From assembly GCA_902760345.1 (NCBI GenBank), contig CACWFY010000002.1:58423-122422 (forward strand): a stretch of DNA of 64,000 nt, written 5' to 3'. This DNA comes from an uncultured Bacteroidales bacterium (lineage in GTDB: Bacteria > Bacteroidota > Bacteroidia > Bacteroidales > Bacteroidaceae). The notes below the pieces were generated by a model. The model was not told where the DNA came from and did not search any database. It saw nothing but the letters and a program-made list of their open reading frames with translations. Positions 59,677 through 64,000 of the stretch are shown here, piece by piece; positions within the stretch are counted from its first letter, which is position 1, and each line of letters begins with the position of its first letter. Position numbers and translations under genes: made by a program.

Positions 59677-61011
59677 ATGATATACTCTCACTTAGAATTA
59701 CAAGTATTTGACCACCTGCGTCAGGAGATAACGAATAACGCAAAGGTGGAACTTACCTATGAGATGCCTGTATCCCTAGGAAGAAAGTATGAAGCTGACA
59801 TTCTTATTTATCATGAGGATGCGCATATAGCCCTTGTTGAAGTAAAGAAGCCTCTTACAATTGATAATATCAGTCGTGCAGAGATTAACCTCAAAAATCT
59901 AGCATTAAGCCAAGGCTATCTATATGCCATTATCACAGATGATAAGCAATATCGCTTATGGGAGGCAAAAGATGGACTTGAAGGTACTTTTCGAGATGTT
60001 TCATTGAAAGATATTATTGATGTCATTAAATCCATCAAGACTCTTATCGATGATGTAGAAAGCAAAAAGCCACATGCTGATGAATTTTGTAAAGAAGTAC
60101 AACGATTGGCTGATGAGTATTTGGCTGGCGATAATGATAGAATAGGTAGAATAAAGACCTTTGTTACTGGTTGCAAAGATAATGATTTTGAGGTGAAGGA
60201 TGGAAGGCTTCGCTTCTCTGATATAAAAAAAGAGAATGAGTTCTTCGAACAGCTTATAGAAACATTCAATGGTGATACTGTTTATCGCTATACATCTCTT
60301 AATTCATTGTTCTTGATGTTGCAGTCTGGCAGCCAAGGTATGTGTTGTCTGGTGGGCATGAACGATAAGAGTGAGGTGTATTATGCCGATAGATATTTAA
60401 ATCGAGAAAGTGGCAAAACAGCATACGATCGGAATAAAGAGAATAATTACTTTATATTGTCGTGTGTAGAAGACAAACCAGAAGAAGATCTGATGATGTG
60501 GCGTTTGTATGGCGATAATACTAAGGGTGTTCGAATTAAATATACTCCAAAGGATATGCCTGATGGATTCCGTTTCGCAAAGATATTCTATGGGAGTGAT
60601 ATTAAAAAACATCCAGGGCTAGATTTCATCAGGGAGACACAAGAATTAAAATTTGGGGCAATTAAATTCTGGTTTCGTCATTTTGACTATTGGAAACATT
60701 TCTTCAAACCTTATGACTATGCAATAGAGCATGAAGTACGCTTACTGTATGAAACAACATCTTCAAATCCTCCAAAGAAAATAGACTGGATTAAAGGAGG
60801 TGAATTCTCTATACTTATGCCTTTGGCCTTATTCGATGAAAAGAAGTTTCCTCTTGACATCGAGGAGATAAAGATAGGCCCCAACATGAGCGCACGTGAT
60901 ACGAACCTGTTGCAGATACGCCAGTTGGTTAAAGATAAATCTATCCAGCCCATATCTAAAGATGTGGATAAGAATGTTACTGTGTCACGAATTGAGCATT
61001 ATAGGAGCTAG
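59677..61011 (+). CDS. PD-(D/E)XK nuclease-like protein with DUF2971-like C-terminus
   Basis: A 444-residue protein. Residues about 1-100 resemble a type I restriction R-subunit N-terminal/PD-(D/E)XK fold: KYEADILIYHEDAHIALVEVKKP contains D41 and the E55-x-K57 pair, then LSQGYLYAIITDDKQYRLWE. Residues about 205-420 resemble DUF2971: YRYTSLNSLFLMLQSG, MNDKSEVYYAD and FILSCVEDKPEEDLMMWRLY. The pairing suggests an effector or partner of the SIR2 protein immediately upstream. The exact activity of DUF2971 is not known to me. Confidence 0.78.
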   Translation: MIYSHLELQVFDHLRQEITNNAKVELTYEMPVSLGRKYEADILIYHEDAHIALVEVKKPLTIDNISRAEINLKNLALSQGYLYAIITDDKQYRLWEAKDGLEGTFRDVSLKDIIDVIKSIKTLIDDVESKKPHADEFCKEVQRLADEYLAGDNDRIGRIKTFVTGCKDNDFEVKDGRLRFSDIKKENEFFEQLIETFNGDTVYRYTSLNSLFLMLQSGSQGMCCLVGMNDKSEVYYADRYLNRESGKTAYDRNKENNYFILSCVEDKPEEDLMMWRLYGDNTKGVRIKYTPKDMPDGFRFAKIFYGSDIKKHPGLDFIRETQELKFGAIKFWFRHFDYWKHFFKPYDYAIEHEVRLLYETTSSNPPKKIDWIKGGEFSILMPLALFDEKKFPLDIEEIKIGPNMSARDTNLLQIRQLVKDKSIQPISKDVDKNVTVSRIEHYRS

Positions 61012-61144
61012 ATATAATGAAAAAACTGATAATAAGAACTACATCATACAGACACCGAGTGTGGCGATGTAGAAGTAGGCATCTATTGTAAGTCATGATA
61101 TATTCTTTTCTATAAGAAAAGCAAGTTATTTGGAATTAAATTAG

Positions 61145-61152
61145 TATCTTTG
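61145..61152 (+). promoter_or_regulatory. -7 promoter element of the UpxY-AAA-Toprim unit
   Basis: TATCTTTG followed by CACCC, 74 nt before the UpxY ATG at 61226. It separates this unit from the SIR2 module. Confidence 0.65.
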
Positions 61153-61225
61153 CACCCTAGAATGAGGTTATTGAGACCTTTGAGTTGAATGTTCTATTCA
61201 TAAAGCAACTGAAAATCAGAGCGAT

Positions 61226-61822
61226 ATGATGAGGATGGAACAAAATGACGATTGTATAGGGCGCGACACAAGGATGTGTGGTGACCCCATTTTTTGGTTT
61301 CCGATGAGAGTGACATACTCGCGTGAACTCAAGGTAAAGGCAGAACTGGATCGGTTGGGGATTGAGACTTTTTTGCCGATGATGTATAAGATGGTTGATG
61401 TTGATACAAAGAATCCTCATCGAGAACTTGTTCCTGCTATCAACAACCTCATATTTGTTCACTCATCTAAGGAGCTGATAAGTAGTTTGAAATCGACAAA
61501 TACAGTGTTGCAGCCATTACGTTATATAATTGACCAGACAGCCCAGCAGGCACATACCATTATGACAGTACCTGATGCCCAGATGCAGAATTTCATGCGT
61601 GTGGCTTCGAAGACTGATGACAGTGTAATGTTTCTCAATGACGAGACGGTAGTTGGCAAGGTTGGCAAGCGCGTTCTGATTACAGGTGGCATTTTTGAAG
61701 GAGTCACGGGAGTTATACGTCGCGTTAAGTGCTGTAAGCGGGTGGTTGTTGAACTGGAGGATATAGCCAGTGTGGCCATTGCTTTTGTGCCAGCGGTTCT
61801 GCTTCAGGAGATTGAAAATTGA
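61226..61822 (+). CDS. UpxY-type NusG-like antitermination protein
   Basis: A 198-residue protein with an NGN domain (FWFPMRVTYSRELKVKAEL, IETFLPMMYKMVD, NNLIFVHSS) and a C-terminal KOW domain (GKRVLITGGIFEGVTGVIRR). UpxY proteins of Bacteroides bind the elongating polymerase and let it pass terminators in capsule operons. Here the next genes are an AAA ATPase and a Toprim-like protein instead. The AAA ATG lies 24 bp after the stop. This is the second NusG paralogue of the window. Confidence 0.87.
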   Translation: MMRMEQNDDCIGRDTRMCGDPIFWFPMRVTYSRELKVKAELDRLGIETFLPMMYKMVDVDTKNPHRELVPAINNLIFVHSSKELISSLKSTNTVLQPLRYIIDQTAQQAHTIMTVPDAQMQNFMRVASKTDDSVMFLNDETVVGKVGKRVLITGGIFEGVTGVIRRVKCCKRVVVELEDIASVAIAFVPAVLLQEIEN

Positions 61823-61845
61823 AAGAACAAGTAACAAAGTTTAAA

Positions 61846-62910
61846 ATGAAGATATTATCGTTTGAATATAGTGATTACAGTTGGGCGCTTGATAAAGTGT
61901 CCTTTGGTAATCTTAATTTGATAGTCGGCAGGAATGCTGTCGGCAAGTCGAAGACGTTGAATGCTATCGTCTTGTTTGTCAGATTCTTGAATGGCGATGT
62001 TAATGCAGCGACTCCTTCACATTGGTGTAAGGTGGAGTTCGTGACGGATGATAACACTATATTGACGTATGGCTACGTTTATACAGATAATGTAATCACT
62101 GATGAGACACTTTATAGAGGCACAGATAAGATAATTTCCAGAGATAAAGAACATGCTTTTATCGGCAATACTGAGGTAAATCCTCCAGCTAATAAGTTGT
62201 GTGTTCAATCTCAGCGGGATACGAAGAATTATCCGGAATTTGAGTCTATCATGCAGTGGGCAGAGAAGTTGAAAGGCTATTCTTTCAGTGAGTTGTCTTC
62301 TACTAAATCCTATGAAATCCCAAGTCTATTTAGTGAAAAGATTAATTTCTCAGATATGTATGAGAAGATTTATCAAATAGAGGAAAAGAGGGATTTTGTA
62401 ATCAGCAAGATGAAGGAACTGGATTATGAGATAGACTCAATTGAACCCTTCAAGATTTCCGATAAGTTTAATATAGTGATAGTAAAAGAACATGGAGTGA
62501 ATACTCCTTTGTACTCAGCCCTGTTATCTAATGGAATGCTTCGCGTGTTATATATCTTTGCTTATATGGCATACCTTTCTACCGAGCAGGGGGCAAGAAC
62601 GTTGCTTGTGGATGATCTTGGTGAGGGACTTGATTTCAGTAGGTCTAGTAAATTGAGTAAGATTATCTTTGATTATTGTGAGGCGCATGATATCCAGTTG
62701 ATTGTTACTTCAAACGATAATTTCTTGATGAATGCTGTCAATTTAGATTATTGGGTAATATTGCAGCGTGATGGTGAACATACAACAGGCATTAGTAAGA
62801 AAACTCATCCTGATATGTTCCTGAAGTTTAAGAAGATGGGACTGAATAATTTCGATATGCTTAGTACTGACTTCATATACAGATATCTTGAGAAAGCTAA
62901 GGAAGTATGA
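61846..62910 (+). CDS. AAA ATPase of the OLD/RecF-like (ABC-type) class, defence-associated
   Basis: A 354-residue ATPase with Walker A VGRNAVGKSKTLNA (residues about 27-40), a signature-like LLSNGMLRVLYIF (226-238), Walker B TLLVDDLGEGLD (252-263) and a TSND switch at about 289. Such ATPases work with a Toprim or nuclease partner. The partner gene starts within its stop (ATGA overlap). I choose ATG 61846, which begins the first strand; a TTG at 61819 overlaps the UpxY stop. The split ATPase-Toprim pair recalls PARIS, RloA/RloB and OLD systems. Confidence 0.85.
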   Translation: MKILSFEYSDYSWALDKVSFGNLNLIVGRNAVGKSKTLNAIVLFVRFLNGDVNAATPSHWCKVEFVTDDNTILTYGYVYTDNVITDETLYRGTDKIISRDKEHAFIGNTEVNPPANKLCVQSQRDTKNYPEFESIMQWAEKLKGYSFSELSSTKSYEIPSLFSEKINFSDMYEKIYQIEEKRDFVISKMKELDYEIDSIEPFKISDKFNIVIVKEHGVNTPLYSALLSNGMLRVLYIFAYMAYLSTEQGARTLLVDDLGEGLDFSRSSKLSKIIFDYCEAHDIQLIVTSNDNFLMNAVNLDYWVILQRDGEHTTGISKKTHPDMFLKFKKMGLNNFDMLSTDFIYRYLEKAKEV

Positions 62911-63626
62911 AGGTTGCCATATATGTAGAAGGAATAACTGAGGCAGGCTTTGTTTATCAGTTGATAGGCGAGAAATACCAATGGGACTGGACGAAGGTAC
63001 AGATAGAATGTTTGAACTTAGACCCTCAGGATGCAGCAAATGACCTTAGAGATTTCGGAGCTGATGATGCACCTGACTATTTCTTAATTTATGATTCGGG
63101 TTCTGATACATCAGTGGTTTCTGATATTCGTGGAAGATTCCAAGGTCATATGGACCAAGGCTTTGATAAAGTAGTAGGTTTAAGAGATGTATATAGCGAA
63201 AGTTATATCAATCTGTATGGCAGACATCTTGATCAACAGAATATTGCGGATTTTATTAAGGATATACAAGAACCATTTGAAGAATTAGATAACACAGGCT
63301 TTATTCGTGTTCAATTTGCAGTAATGGAGACTGAGGCTTGGTTGTTGGCTTTGAGCGATATTTTTCAGAAGATAGATAGTAGTTTAGATGCTGATGGCTT
63401 GATAACTAAAGCTAGCGTTGATGTGAATCGTGATCCTCAGACAGAATATTTTCATCCATATGCAAAACTGGAAGACATTTTCAAATCGGTAGGTAAAAGC
63501 TATAGTAAGCATTGGCGTGAGATAAAAGAGATTGTCTTCAAGTTGAAATGGGCAGAATTTGAATCTTTATACGATTCTGGAAAATGTCAGTCATTCAGAG
63601 AATTCTATGACTCTGTATTCTTTTGA
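62907..63626 (+). CDS. Toprim-like (DUF4276-type) protein paired with the AAA ATPase
   Basis: A 239-residue protein opening with MKVAIYVEGITEAGFVYQLI, the VEGxTE motif of Toprim-related DUF4276/RloB proteins (Glu8). Next are acidic residues in YFLIYDSGSDTSVVSD (about 58-73) and the family-like block FAVMETEAWLLALSD (about 137-151). The C-terminus is helical with HWREIKEIVFKL. It overlaps the ATPase gene by 4 bp. A nuclease acting once released or activated by the ATPase is the likely role; the DxD is not a textbook Toprim, so activity needs proof. Confidence 0.8.
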   Translation: MKVAIYVEGITEAGFVYQLIGEKYQWDWTKVQIECLNLDPQDAANDLRDFGADDAPDYFLIYDSGSDTSVVSDIRGRFQGHMDQGFDKVVGLRDVYSESYINLYGRHLDQQNIADFIKDIQEPFEELDNTGFIRVQFAVMETEAWLLALSDIFQKIDSSLDADGLITKASVDVNRDPQTEYFHPYAKLEDIFKSVGKSYSKHWREIKEIVFKLKWAEFESLYDSGKCQSFREFYDSVFF

Positions 63627-63756
63627 GACAACAAATGTCTGAAGTTGGATTCTTATTCCTCTTGACGATGGGAGTGTTGGGGTTGATGGAAAGCCGTAAG
63701 GACGATAATCGAGTTCTATATGGGTCGTGGTAAGTATTAATAATAAACCCATCATC

Positions 63757-63780
63757 CGTCCAACCCGTCCAATCCGTGTT
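63757..63780 (+). repeat. CCGTCCAAC nonanucleotide repeat
   Basis: CCGTCCAAC, CCGTCCAAT, CCGTG in tandem. Confidence 0.7.
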
Positions 63781-63848
63781 CTTGAACATCTTAAACCGAA
63801 TTAAACAATTCTCAAATTCTCTCATTCTTGACAAATAGATATTTGTGC

Positions 63849-63872
63849 AATTCGTGTCATTCGTGTTCGTAA
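63849..63872 (+). repeat. ATTCGTGTC nonanucleotide repeat
   Basis: ATTCGTGTC, ATTCGTGTT and CG in tandem, a second 9-nt family about 80 bp from the first. Confidence 0.7.
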
Positions 63873-64000
63873 AAGTTAATTCTTGATGGCAAATAACATT
63901 ATTGAGCAGTTTGATGAGGCCTATTCCCGCTGGACAATAATCCTCCATCAAACATCGTACATCTTACTGCTTATGAATGAAGATAACCTATAACATAACG

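Larger units (their letters stand above)
63627..64000. other. Right-edge stretch with short repeats and only tiny reading frames
   Basis: Two small plus-strand frames exist, 63635-63733 (32 codons, hydrophobic start) and 63886-63993 (35 codons, MANNIIEQFDEAYSRW); I cannot support either as a gene. The stretch contains a CCGTCCAAC-type 9-nt repeat (63757-63780) and an ATTCGTGTC-type 9-nt repeat (63849-63872). No terminator is evident after the Toprim gene, so the UpxY transcript may continue beyond the window. Confidence 0.4.

Noticed and set aside
1-64000. Transposase, integrase or conjugation genes
   Set aside because: None found in either strand despite signs of transfer at 54-63 kb.

Overview
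The window looks like chromosome of a Bacteroidales bacterium, most likely a Prevotella-type member of the Prevotellaceae. The reasons are the many Bacteroidetes promoter -7 elements of the form TAnnTTTG placed only a few bases before start codons, near-absence of Shine-Dalgarno sequences, BtuG-type surface lipoproteins, GldE, UpxY-type NusG paralogues, fimbrillin-like lipoproteins and a Rho with a large low-complexity insert. The family is an inference; no rRNA is present to confirm it.

Positions 1-20 kb are a vitamin B12 region. A truncated TonB-dependent receptor (left edge, minus strand) has its own cobalamin riboswitch and stands divergent to a seven-gene plus-strand operon, cobB-cobQ-cobD-cbiB-cobU-cobT-cobS, for corrin amidation, the aminopropanol arm and nucleotide-loop assembly. 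recQ-recJ follow on the minus strand, then a degenerate Fic gene. A second riboswitch controls btuB-btuG-btuF-btuC. No btuD ATPase and no cobC phosphatase are seen.

Positions 19.6-46 kb are ordinary core genome: peptidases, trmD, a patatin, panE, hisC-hisD-hisG, a lytic transglycosylase, smpB, a glycosidase-like protein, rsmG, rho, engB, an ABC-F ATPase, recR, a glycosyltransferase, two tRNA-Asp, galE, two tRNA-Gly, ssb-gldE and map.

Positions 46-55 kb are a surface-sugar/adhesin locus. A NusG-like gene is followed by a galacturonokinase-like GHMP kinase, a nucleotidyltransferase and a UDP-glucuronate 4-epimerase, which together could make UDP-galacturonate by two routes. Two fimbrillin-like lipoproteins and GDP-fucose synthase follow. 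The locus carries many short repeats, a broken four-helix-bundle gene, an intact paralogue bracketed by inverted repeat arrays, and a 3' scar of a second epimerase.

Positions 55.4-63.6 kb look like a transferred, visibly more AT-rich defence island. A 1156-residue SIR2 protein is followed by a PD-(D/E)XK/DUF2971-like protein. Next comes an UpxY-type antiterminator directly upstream of an AAA ATPase and a Toprim-like (DUF4276-like) protein. These two modules are the best candidates for an undescribed system.

Across the whole window, degenerate tandem repeats with 7-, 9-, 11-, 12- or 22-nt periods sit at gene junctions and also inside reading frames (cobB, cbiB, cobT, fic, ABC-F, the GHMP kinase, the epimerase). 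This repeat biology is the most pervasive unexplained feature.
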